This document shows positions 54,401-64,000 of a stretch of 64,000 nucleotides of DNA, in pieces. The notes beneath the pieces were generated by a model that was not told where the DNA came from, made no database searches, and saw nothing but the letters and a program-made list of their open reading frames with translations. The stretch spans positions 110,519,277 through 110,583,276 of the forward strand of contig NC_134278.1 in the NCBI RefSeq assembly GCF_949628215.1, in the 5' to 3' direction. The stretch's first letter is position 1. Each line of letters begins with the position of its first letter. This stretch comes from Phalacrocorax aristotelis (Eukaryota; Chordata; Aves; Suliformes; Phalacrocoracidae). The position numbers were made by a program, and so were the translations under genes.

Positions 54401-56929
54401 AAACTGCCATCTTCTCCCTGGTGGCTTTGCGCAGCAGCAGAAATCAGGAACCCTACACGGGCTTCTGTGTCACTGCAAATCTGCCATGTCCCCCTCCAGC
54501 TGGAAGGAGCCCAGGAGCAAAACTGCAGCTTCACAGGTCTGCCCAGGCCCTGCAGGAGGACATGCATTTGGCAGAAAAAGGAAATTCTCTCCTTTTCAGC
54601 TTCATGGCACTTTTAATAAACTGTTTATAGAGCTGAGCAGGTAGGTTTTGGCCTTATAACAACCTGCAGGAACAGCTGAGTTCCCTTTGGTGACAGCCCC
54701 TGACATGCCTGAGGTGGCATCCCATTTCTGGGCATGGAGGAGTATGTGTGGCTGCTGCAGCGGTGCAGCCACAGCCCTGAGCACCTGGGGTTAGGGACTC
54801 TTTAGGAAAGCCACAGAAAGGGGACCTCCTGCTCCACCCTCTAACTGTGGTGTACTGGGAGCTGGAACAGCAGCTACACGGAGAGATGCTTGCACTGGAG
54901 TTAGAGAAAGGGTAATTAAGAGGAAGTAATATTAAAATAAATGGGAACAAATGAGCAGCTGAAATACAGCAGTGGCTGGTGAAGTGGAGGAGGTGGTGGT
55001 CAGTCCCACACCACTGGCTCAGCACTGCCTTATGTCTTGGACAAGCTTTTGTGCCTCTTGAGGCTGAGTGGCTTTCAACAAGGGTCACAAGTGCAGGGAC
55101 TATTGCTGCCAGGCTTTGCCAGTGGCTGAAGGCAGGTGTCCAGGCTGGTTGAAGACATCTGGTGGGTTCAGAGCAGTGGAGCTATTGCATGTGGGTATCG
55201 TGACCACCACTTACCTGGGGGTCTGCTGGAACTCAGCAAACATACAGCCTGGCCGCCATTGCTGCTGCTGGCTGGTGCCACAACTACACCTCCTTGCACT
55301 GGCAATTCAGCTGTCTCATGGGCAACCAGGGGATGGCAAAACTCTCCAGCCTGGCTGGAAGTGGGTGGGTGGCAACCCTCAAAGTAGAGCATATAAATGT
55401 TGGTGTAGGGACCATGTTTTCTCTCCTGTTTGCATAGCAACCATCACATTGCTGACACACAATAAATATTAGCTAACACAAGCTGTTTTGTGTCTCCCAT
55501 CAGGGCTCTTTGTTTGTGCTTTAATTCCTGCATTCTCCATCTTCTCGAGGGCAGCTGACAGCTGTAATTAGGAGGACCTGGGCTCGGCATCGGGCAGGAG
55601 AACAGGAGCGCCACATGCTGGTCCATGGTCTCCATCATAGCCTGAGGCAACTCTTTCAGCTAACTCTATATCAACTTCCACTTGTGTAAAGTGGGGATAA
55701 TACTCGCTTTCCCCTTCCCAGGGGAATAATCGGTCCGTTTGCACTGTGCTAGGAAAATCTAAAAATGCTTCCTGAGCATAATGACATTTCTTCCCTGGAA
55801 ATCCCCAGAGCGATACAGTTAAAAATGACATTACACCAGCAGACTTTGTCTGTGTGCCCCTACATGTGCTGTAACAGTAGGCTTCACTGTTGGTGATACT
55901 ATCACAGCCCAGGTAACTGGCACAGCAAATGGGTAAGATACACAGGGTGGGTTTTATTTTTGGGTTCTTGAGTAAAGAAGAGTACTTTGGTCCACAGGAC
56001 TTCTTTTCTTTCCATGAAGAATATTGTGACATGGGATTTTGCTCCTCTATTTTTTTTATGTAAAACATTTGTTGAAAATTGAGATTACTGGTTTGGAATA
56101 GGTCATAGACCATCCGTGCAAGTAAGTGAACCTCATTTTAACAAAGTGTAATTACATCTACTCACAGATGGTATTCTGAATTTTGGAAAGCTAGTTCTGC
56201 TTTAAGGTTTAGCACTTGAGATTAAAGACAGTACTGTATAACTTAAAAGATTTAAGAATTATACTGTAGGCAGTCATGCTATAATAAGCTTTAGATCAAC
56301 AGTTCATATAGCATCATGGGATTCTCAGCTGCCCAAGAGAAAGAGTCCTAATATACTGTAACCTACAACTTTCTCCTTCAAATGTCTTAGTTCTACGAAG
56401 CAATAAACCAGTCTGGACTAAGTTACTGAAGGTCTTTGAAGTACTGGAAGACCCATAAATAAGGTGAGTACTTTGGAAGGGGGGGCTCATTTTGTGGTGT
56501 ACATATACAACTATTTCATAGTCATGTTGATTTGTAGCTGCCTGTAAGTCAGTTTCCTGGGAGCAATAAATCTTAATTCAAGCAAAACTGAAATGTCACC
56601 AGTATTTATTTCATCCATTTTTTAACCCATCAGAAAAAAATGTGTCAGCATTCGTGTAAACTGTTTTATGCCCAACTTGCAGCTCTGTGCTAAAATTACG
56701 GTTCATAGTATGAAATTTTTATAAATCTAAATTGTAAACATTGGGTAACAGATGTATCATTGCATGGCCAAAAAGAGTGGTAACTGTCACTGGAGAAATA
56801 AAACTGAGTTATTGTTTCCAGTTTCAAAAGAACAGCAACAAGTCTAAAAAACTATATGTGATCTTTGTCCTTTTTTCCCCTCAGACACCTGCACTCATCT
56901 AATGTTTCACTGAGCCCTGAAAAATAAAT

Positions 56930-57550
56930 GCATAGCTTCAGTCTCCTAATCCATGTGGCTCCAGAGACCACTGTTACATGAGAACTTAAACTGATGATGC
57001 TGAGCGTCCTAGGGGCAGCTTAATCTTTTTTAATTCAAATCAACTGAGTCCCATGTGGCGCTAGGATGATACTCTATATGCTGCAATCAGACTGACCTAG
57101 ACTTCTTGTGCTCTAAATGATTAATGAAACTGCCTCCTAGTTTGTTTCTATGGTGATCTGAAACTTGACACTATGTAGGAATCTGCCATTCACGCTGAAT
57201 GAAACGACGAGGTAGCCAGGAACAAAACTCCATTAGTTGTAGCGAGAAGGCTGAGTTTTAAGTCATTAGTCTCCTTGTACTTGGGTCGTTGACTTTTGAA
57301 AATAAGAGACAAAATAGCCTAGTTAATATAACTTTAATTGGGTAGTTTACTAGTCAATTGTTTCAATATTAACAAAATGAGTCACCCTGAAAAACAGCTT
57401 TCTATGTTTTCTTTTGATGGGCAACTGTGGGATAATGCCAGAGCAGCAGTTAACAGAAGGTTTGCAGCTACCTATAAAGAAACCAATTCAACTGTGAAAG
57501 CTCTGCAATGCCTTTAAATACTGCAAATAATGCTCTAAGAAAAAAAAAAC
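56930..57550. promoter_or_regulatory. Candidate distal enhancer
   Basis: An AT-rich block with TAAT/ATTA cores (for example near 57119-57125, 57233-57238, 57320-57345) that also keeps a cluster of CpGs (CACGCTGAATGAAACGACGAGG near 57191-57212, GTAGCGAG near 57239-57246). CpG retention in AT-rich intergenic DNA often reflects constraint. No coding exon fits. It lies about 42-43 kb upstream of SIX2. Inference only. Confidence 0.3.
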
Positions 57551-59802
57551 GTGTTCAGGCTTTATTGAATCCATGAAGACGACTTCAGTATTCTAGTATC
57601 TTTGCATTTTGATACTGCCGTTTCAAATAAGGAGTCATTTAATTCACTACAGTGTTTTGAGGCTTTCAGAGCCAATAAATGCCTTTTACTTTTATTTCCA
57701 GAGGGAGTACATTACCAAAATTTTAAATCTTTTAGACCACTGCTGAGTGTCTGCAGTCATGCTTAGGTCTATCTACAGTGCTACGGTAAAAAACACTTGG
57801 AAGAGCATCAGTAAATTAGCTTAGCTACTTCACCAGCTGCAACACCATGAAGCCCAGCTCAAACCAGCTGCCTGGATTTTTACGCAGTGTCTAGACCCGG
57901 TGTTGCAGTCCATGGTGGATGCCAAAAGACTATTGCTAAACTGTAGGCAGTGCTGGTTTTAGCTAGTTACTCAAGTCGACTTGGTTGCACTACTGTCGTA
58001 ACCAGAGTGCCTTTAGAGCAAGCCTCGTCTTTTTTCCTTCCTGTTCCCAGGCAAAGATATTTGAGCCTTTGTTGAGTCAAACCTCAGTGACCATCTAAAG
58101 ATGCGTAAAAGCAAGTACACACCAGGGTTTTCTGAAGATGATGAGAGCAGTGGAGCCCTGCAAGCTCTAAAATAATTTGCTGGTGCTCTTTCTGCCTCCA
58201 TCACTTAACATTGCCTTTATTACCTCCCTCCAAACTCCTGACCACTGAGCACTGTTGTGTTTTTTGTCATTTCACCAAAGTCCGTCTCTCCACCAGCACA
58301 GGGAGAGATGCTGCTGCTTTTTTACTTTCCATGTCTAAAGGGAACACTGTTGCTACACATATTTGCCTCTGGTGAGGCTATCCCCATACTGATCTCACTG
58401 CATCTCTCAACAGGTTTTCGGGAGGGCCCGAATCATCTCATCAGTTCATCTGGAATCAATCACTGTAGGTCCACTGATGTCAAGAAAACTATGCTCATTT
58501 GCATCAGCACGTGACCTGGTCCTATCTCTCTGTGATCTTTAGATCAACAGTGCTCCCATTGGGATTCATGATCTCAGAGGAGTCTAAACCCACTTTCTAA
58601 CCAGTGTCTGCCATTTTTCTTTCCTGTCACAAAACACATTGTGACTACTGACCCAAATTTATAACAACTAAAGTTCTTTTGATATGGATCTGGGGCATTT
58701 TTCTTAATATTGCACCCTGCATTCAGAGAGTTTAAGAATCCAGACTTAGCAGATGGTATAATTGATATTATATTTCTTAGCAAATCAGTTAACTCTGCAG
58801 ATGTAAAATACTTCATGTCCAGGATTTTGAAAGGATTCTGAAGTACTCAGTATTTTCAAACGCGACTTGATAGACATTGGCCCCCATATTTCTTCAACTC
58901 TCTTTGAAAATCCTAGTTTATGTTATTGCCAAATGAAGATATTACGGCACAATGGTTTGCATTTTTCTGAAGCCTTACTTCCTAGGATCACGCAATACTG
59001 TAAGTACTTCGGTTTTCAGTTTTAGAAGAAAGGCAGAGAGAAACAGAAATCCTTTAGGATTTCCTAAACAACAAAATCTCATATGCTGCTCCCAGATTCC
59101 ATTTTTAAGGCAATCCCTTATTTGAGGGAAGGGTTTGAACTAGTTTTGAATATCTTTGATTAGCAATACTAGTTCTATAAGTACATGTCTCACTGAGGTT
59201 CCTAGAAGGATTATTGGAAAAATAAGTAGCTTTCCTTAAAAAAAAAGTTTTTGTTTATTTTTGCATAAGAACCAGGGAGAAAAGGATTTAAAACAGAATA
59301 AAAATGTCTTACTGGCTATACAGCTCTCCTGGAAGGTGTGTGAGACCATATTCCTGTGATGCCTGTTTAGGAGAAGGCTCCCTTTCTGGGTTTAACACAT
59401 CCTAGGCCTGTAGGTTCAGTTTATTTTGTTGGAGATGTTTCACTTTTATAGAAATAGTTAAGTATTTATCAGACCAGTGGGAGAGGGACAACAACAGTCT
59501 TCTTTTGAGGGCACTCACCTGGGGTGCAGGTGACTGAAGTTCAGGTCATCACTTCAAACCATACAGCCAAATTCCTGCAATCTACACCTGTGGAACAGCC
59601 TTTTTCAGGTGAGGGTACAGTGACCAGAGTGACCACAACCCCTGTCTCTTTTATGTATAAAACCACCCAGGAATGAGGTGAGAAGCTGGGTAACATGGAG
59701 ACCAATTATTTTGGCTCTCCTCATTTTTGGAGGTGAGCCTGCATGGCAGACCTTAGCGTCCCTCTATCACCACCACTTCTTATGCTAAGAGAGTTCTTAG
59801 CC

Positions 59803-59862
59803 TAAGGAACTAATGTGTGTATCTTAGCTTAAGAGAACTTAGATACACACATAAGGAACTAA
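59803..59862. repeat. Hairpin flanked by 11-bp direct repeats
   Basis: TAAGGAACTAA occurs at 59803-59813 and 59852-59862. Between them lie the arms of a 12-bp inverted repeat (59813-59824 and 59841-59852) around a 16-nt loop, sharing one base with each direct repeat. The layout imitates a target-site duplication around a tiny palindromic insertion. Confidence 0.85.
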
Positions 59863-60453
59863 GGGAAGCAGCACCCTTCCTTGGAAGGTGAACAAAGCAC
59901 AGTCCTAATTTCTGTATGTATATGTCCTTTTCAAGCAATGAAATTAAACCTGAGCCTTCAGAGTGAAAATGAAAAACATGTTCATATGGATGAGTGGCAG
60001 AGTCACCTCACCAAGCATCCTGCCAGGGCAACCAGGTGGATTTAATGCCACCTGTCAAAAGCCACGCAGGTGCAAAGTTTTCATTCTCTTAACTCAAGGC
60101 CCAGGCTTGTTTTGGAAGAAAACTGTGCATTGGTCAATGTATCTGTGGGAATACTCTTCTCACATGTGGCATGACCTTGGGAAGCAAAATCTTTGCAGCC
60201 TATCAGGCAGGAGGATGCTCTCTCTTCGGGTGAATGCTTCACAACACTGTGAGAGCCATGAGCACTCTGCTACCATTTAAAGACTTCTATAGGAGGCTTC
60301 TGTGCCCGTCGTTGAAGAAAATTATGTTCTGCCACCCACATTACGAACAGAAAAACACCTGTTTCCAGTTCAGGAAGACAATGCCAGAATGAAAGCATGA
60401 TGAGGTCCAAACAGAGCTATAATGATGATGCCAATGACCCCATGAGTCTTCAT

Positions 60454-60489
60454 GAGATATCTCTTGAGACATCTCTCGAGACATCTCTC
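60454..60489. repeat. 12-bp tandem repeat, three copies
   Basis: The units are GAGATATCTCTT, GAGACATCTCTC and GAGACATCTCTC. Because the unit is a multiple of three it gives a repeated SLET peptide in one frame, but there is no sign of a gene. Confidence 0.85.
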
Positions 60490-61127
60490 AAATATCCAAT
60501 ATTTCCACAGCCCTTGCATTCATGTCTTTTGCATTGGCACAACTCATGGCCTTTATTAGGGCTCTGGGATACTACTGGAACAATAAAACTGAATATTTTA
60601 AAATTATTTTTGTTACAATGGCTCCAATATCATTTGTCTTGGGACAAGGACATTTTCCATTATTCTAGTGCTTCTTCCTACATCTTCAGGAGACTATGTA
60701 TGCAGAAGGGAAGTGTGAATCTTCATTTGTGGAAGAGAGACATGACAAGTGATGAGGTATTATACTCTGGAGACACCAGTCTGAAGTCACTCGCAACTGG
60801 GATATACTTAAAATACTAAAAATCTTCTAAGAATCCAGTAATCACATAGAAGTACAGAAGTCAGAAGTCTGGTAAGGAAGAGGCATTACATACCTCATTT
60901 TGTACAGTGCCTGGCACGCCGATGGCAGCTCCTGCCTGCTCCTGTTGGCAGCTGAGGGATAGCCCGTGCTAGCACACAGATTTACAGAGCAGTGTGTGGA
61001 TTTACAGTGACTAATTATTTGAATATGAATCAACAATGCAACACTGTGGCAAAACAAGGCAAATGCTCTGCATTGAGTCACATTAATAAGAATGTCACGC
61101 ATAAAAGTAATGAGGTAATTATTCTGC

Positions 61128-61512
61128 TCTACTTCACTTGATAAGCCTCAGTTGGAGCGCTGCATGCTGTTGTGAACACCACATTAAAAAAAGAAACACA
61201 TACTAATTGGAGAACTCAGAAGAGAACAACAAAAACGAGAAACAATTTGGGAAATAACCCTTATGTGTATGATTGTTCATAAACACATGAAGTGTTATTA
61301 AAAAAGGAGCAATTATTCTTATTACCTTAATTCTATACTAATATACTCATTAAGTACAGAAGAAATTGAAGTGGGCAATGCCAGGGACAACATAGGTTAC
61401 AGGCTAAACTGCCATATAGAAACAATACTTTCAGAGCAAAAGGCCAAAGAATGTCTTGGCATCACCATCTGTGGAAATGGTCCAGACTAGCCTGGACAGT
61501 AAAACTGGCTAG
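61128..61512 (+). mobile_element. Old, degraded CR1 fragment
   Basis: Sequence near 61136-61170 (AAGCCTCAGTTGGAGCGCTG) resembles the CR1 stretch that encodes RPHLEYC. Further on, 61450-61500 (GCATCACCATCTGTGGAAAT and then CTAGCCTGGAC) resembles the CR1 region near the end of ORF2. Between them the sequence is badly diverged with many indels. It is much older than the copy at 22905-23844. The match is from memory of the family, so boundaries are rough. Confidence 0.55.
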
Positions 61513-61879
61513 AAGACAATTTATTTCATTCCCCAAATGTTTCTGAGATTTCCAAATTTAGCTTCATGTCAAATCAGAAAACGCCTGTGTTCTCTGTAAA
61601 GTAAAATGCTAAGAAAAGAACACATTAACTAAAAGTTTCAGTTTGACAAAATGTATTTAAAATGTAATTATTTTCTGCTGGATGCTATAATTAAAATATT
61701 CTAACTGAAAAGAAATTTGGAAAGGAAAAAATCAAGGCACTTTATCCTAAGGGTGACAAAATGGAATATATCTTCAAATGTGAAAAGATTTAAAAAGAAA
61801 TCAAGAGAAATCAGCATGATATTGTAAAATAATTTTAACTTTCAGTATAATTTTGTTTCTAAATTAAGCTTATTATTGA

Positions 61880-62025
61880 TTTTATATTATTTTATTTTAT
61901 TCTATTTTATTTTATTTTATTCTATTTTATTTTATTTTATTTTATTTTATTTTATTTTATTTTATTTTATTTTATTTTATTTTATTTTATTTTACTTTAT
62001 TTTATTTTATTTTATTTTATTTTTT
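61880..62025. repeat. (TTTTA)n pentanucleotide array
   Basis: About 145 bp of TTTTA repeats, nearly perfect from about 61894, with rare TTCTA and TTACT interruptions. The minus strand reads TAAAA, so it may have grown from the poly(A)-like end of an old insertion. Confidence 0.95.
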
Positions 62026-63650
62026 AAGCCAAGTTTGTGAGCCACGTGTTCAGCAGGGAAGATTTGGGAAAGATACCTCCTGGGAAGGGAAACATAGGAA
62101 TGTCTCTGAGGGTTGCTCTTGAAATTAGAAGGTACTTTTGGAGAAGGTACTCTTTAATCCTTTTGGTTTTTAACCATTAATTTCTAGTGCGCATAAAGTA
62201 CCTGAGAAAGCATGCAGATTTAAAATTTGTGCAGCGCTATTGATCAAACAAGAGTAGTTTAACACATGACAGCATTAGTGTCCAGTAGTAAAACTTTCCA
62301 ATTTAAAACCTCATTATGGCTTTCTATATTTGTGTAGAAAAATCTGAGTTTTAGAACTATCCACTCTAAGCTACCCAAATAATGAAAGGGGCAATATAGC
62401 TGTATAATGCATACACTGGGTGTTGCTTTTTGGTCCTCACATTTATGCTGCCTCTTCTTGTTTTCAGATTGCTGCATTAGCAAATTGCCCATCGGTTCCC
62501 TGAGTGTGGCACTCAGCCTTTGCAGCCCTGGGGATATCAGTAACACAAAGATTGCCCCTTGCAAGCTGCAATGACCTGCGCCCTACAGCTCTATCTATCA
62601 CATAAAAATGTACTGCTCCACAATTGTCACTTTTCACAGCTCCATCTCAATATCTTTTTTCAGGTTTCCTGCTGACTGACAATGTCAGTTACAACATTTC
62701 ACACAATTTTTCTTCTCTATGTGTGAAATTACATATCCAAGAACTGTGAAAAGAGAATCAGCAGGTTCCTGGTGCTGTTTCTCTGTGAGGAAGGAGAGTT
62801 AACCGCCATGTAGGAAAGCAGGACAGGGCAATTGTTCCAGAGGAAAAAAAAACTCTATGAATATTTGTTCAAATTTTTAAACACATCTGCTATGGTTCTG
62901 CTCAAAACATTTGTTCTCTCAGACAAGAGCGCTTGCAGACACTACTTGTGTTAAGCAGTTGTAAAAGACACTACCAGAGATTAAGCCCTGAATTCTTAAC
63001 TGAAAGCTTTTTTACCAGAAAGATGATTCTAAGAATAGTGCTTATCCAGTCAGTTTCAAATTTTGATTACTGCTTAGTGACAACATACAGACTAAAAATC
63101 CTTTGCCTGATAATTGCATAGGAGTAGTTAAGAAAATATGGCAGGTTTATAAACAACTAATGAAACCAGAGGAGGAGAAATGTATTTACAGACAACTATT
63201 TTTTTATTTCTTCTGCTCAACAAGAGTAAAGTGGGGTACATGCTCTAGCCTCCAGACTGTGGCTTTTTGTTCTAAATGTCACTGACTTAGGAAAAAAGAC
63301 AGTAATTTATTCACCAAAATACAACCAACCCATTTTCAATAAGTTCAGTGAAAGCCTTGCACAGTTATTTCTCCTTACATGAGAGATAGGTCAGATGCAT
63401 GAGCTGAGCATTGTGAAAGTACGTGGAATCCCCTGTAGTGTCCTATGCCCCTCTGTTTTCTTTTTAATTTGCTCACAAGCTGGAAAGTGATCAGGGAAAC
63501 TGGGAGTCAACTGGTGCTGATCTGAATAGGCAAAAGTGGAGTCCAGAGGGTTATGCCCTTTGTGCCAAAGCATAAGCACAGCTCACAGCAATGGATCTGT
63601 GTAGACATATGTAAGCTGACACATACAGTCCATGCATACATTTTCTCTCC
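62026..63650. other. Gene desert, no gene supported
   Basis: AT-rich, chance-level open frames. An exact SIX/MEF3 nonamer TCAGGTTTC lies at 62660-62668, about 48 kb upstream of SIX2. Confidence 0.55.
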
Positions 63651-63716
63651 TACAGAATCACAGACTGGTAGGCATTGGAAGGGACCTCTGTAGACCATTT
63701 TGTCCAACCCCCTTTA
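63651..63716 (-). mobile_element. CR1 3'-end fragment
   Basis: Read on the plus strand, CAGAATCACAGACTGG, then TTGGAAGGGACCTCTGTAG and TTTGTCCAACCCC, is the reverse complement of the CR1 3' end, whose octamer repeats appear as CAGAATCA. Only about 65 bp are recognisable, so it is a severely 5'-truncated copy on the minus strand. Confidence 0.8.
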
Positions 63717-64000
63717 CAAAAAATACCCCCAACCAAACCAACAAAGGAAAGAAAAATCAACATAAGCAATCCAATTTACAGTTAAGCGGAGAAGTGAAGC
63801 AAAGAATCACTCAAAAAACTTCCTTTCTGCTTGTAAAGCAACACATAAATGCTCACTTATGAGGGCATTGTCATGGCATCTACCTCAAATGCTTACAAGA
63901 AATAGCAATGGTAAGAAGGCACTTTATATATTCTTTTTGCTTTCATTAACACAACTGAACAATTGGGGAAAAAAGGCAAGAGGCAGCTTCTTACTGAAGG
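63717..64000. other. A-rich non-coding end of window
   Basis: An A-rich stretch (about 63713-63770) follows the CR1 fragment and may be diverged CR1 sequence. Nothing else was recognised. Confidence 0.5.

Larger units (their letters stand above)
39251..56920. other. Gene desert, no gene supported
   Basis: About 17.7 kb of AT-rich sequence with only chance-level open frames. It includes a 49-bp homopyrimidine tract (43301-43349), a T-run (about 50831-50845), an alternating GT/AT simple repeat (about 51413-51472) and an exact TCF/LEF match AGATCAAAGG at 45617-45626. No repeat family, exon or RNA gene was recognised. Confidence 0.6.
57551..61120. other. Gene desert, no gene supported
   Basis: AT-rich, with chance-level open frames only. 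It includes the hairpin with flanking direct repeats at 59803-59862 and a 12-bp tandem triplication at 60454-60489. Confidence 0.6.

Noticed and set aside
54214..56113. Medium-length open frames (up to about 180 codons) in the desert
   Set aside because: No domains, no splice context, no poly(A) or promoter arrangement; the length is within chance for this much sequence.

Overview
This window looks like vertebrate, and most likely bird, nuclear DNA. It contains one clear protein-coding gene, a two-exon SIX-family homeobox gene on the minus strand that I identify as SIX2. It also contains a 5'-truncated CR1 LINE with the avian-type 3' end, one short and one old CR1 remnant, and otherwise few interspersed repeats. 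The repeat content rules out bacteria and mammals. CR1 also occurs in crocodilians and turtles, so 'bird' rests on the low repeat load and the CR1 tail.

Layout. 1-9.6 kb is the 3' flank of SIX2. In other amniotes this side faces SIX3; that is established synteny and cannot be seen here. It alternates GC/CpG-rich blocks (about 0.86-5.06 kb and 9.2-9.6 kb) with AT-rich stretches carrying dense homeodomain-type motifs, and it holds one well-formed candidate non-coding exon (5790-5928, plus strand). 9.64-14.58 kb is SIX2: poly(A) signal, 3' UTR, exon 2 (10592-10895), a 2.57 kb intron, exon 1 (13465-14024), 5' UTR and promoter. 14.6-20.6 kb is the upstream flank, still rich in CpG blocks; it includes PBX/PREP-type TALE sites in the promoter and a 19-bp GC-rich minisatellite. 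From about 20.6 kb to the end the base composition changes sharply. This is an AT-rich gene desert with no gene I can support, containing the CR1 copies, a long TTTTA pentamer array, small palindromes and two AT-rich stretches (about 38.7-39.25 and 56.9-57.55 kb) that resemble developmental enhancers.

How it fits together. SIX2 is a transcription factor of nephron progenitors, head mesenchyme and craniofacial tissue. Genes of this kind usually sit in a broad Polycomb-type CpG domain next to a gene desert that holds distal enhancers, and this window matches that plan. Three exact copies of the SIX/MEF3 nonamer TCAGGTTTC lie upstream of the gene. That fits SIX autoregulation but does not prove it.

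I found no operon, defence system, CRISPR array, virus or other exotic system. The points most worth checking are the candidate exon at 5.8 kb, the TALE sites in the promoter, the candidate enhancers with SIX motifs, and the short palindromic structures at 22.1 and 59.8 kb. Statements about conservation are judgments from motif density and base composition, because no alignment could be run.
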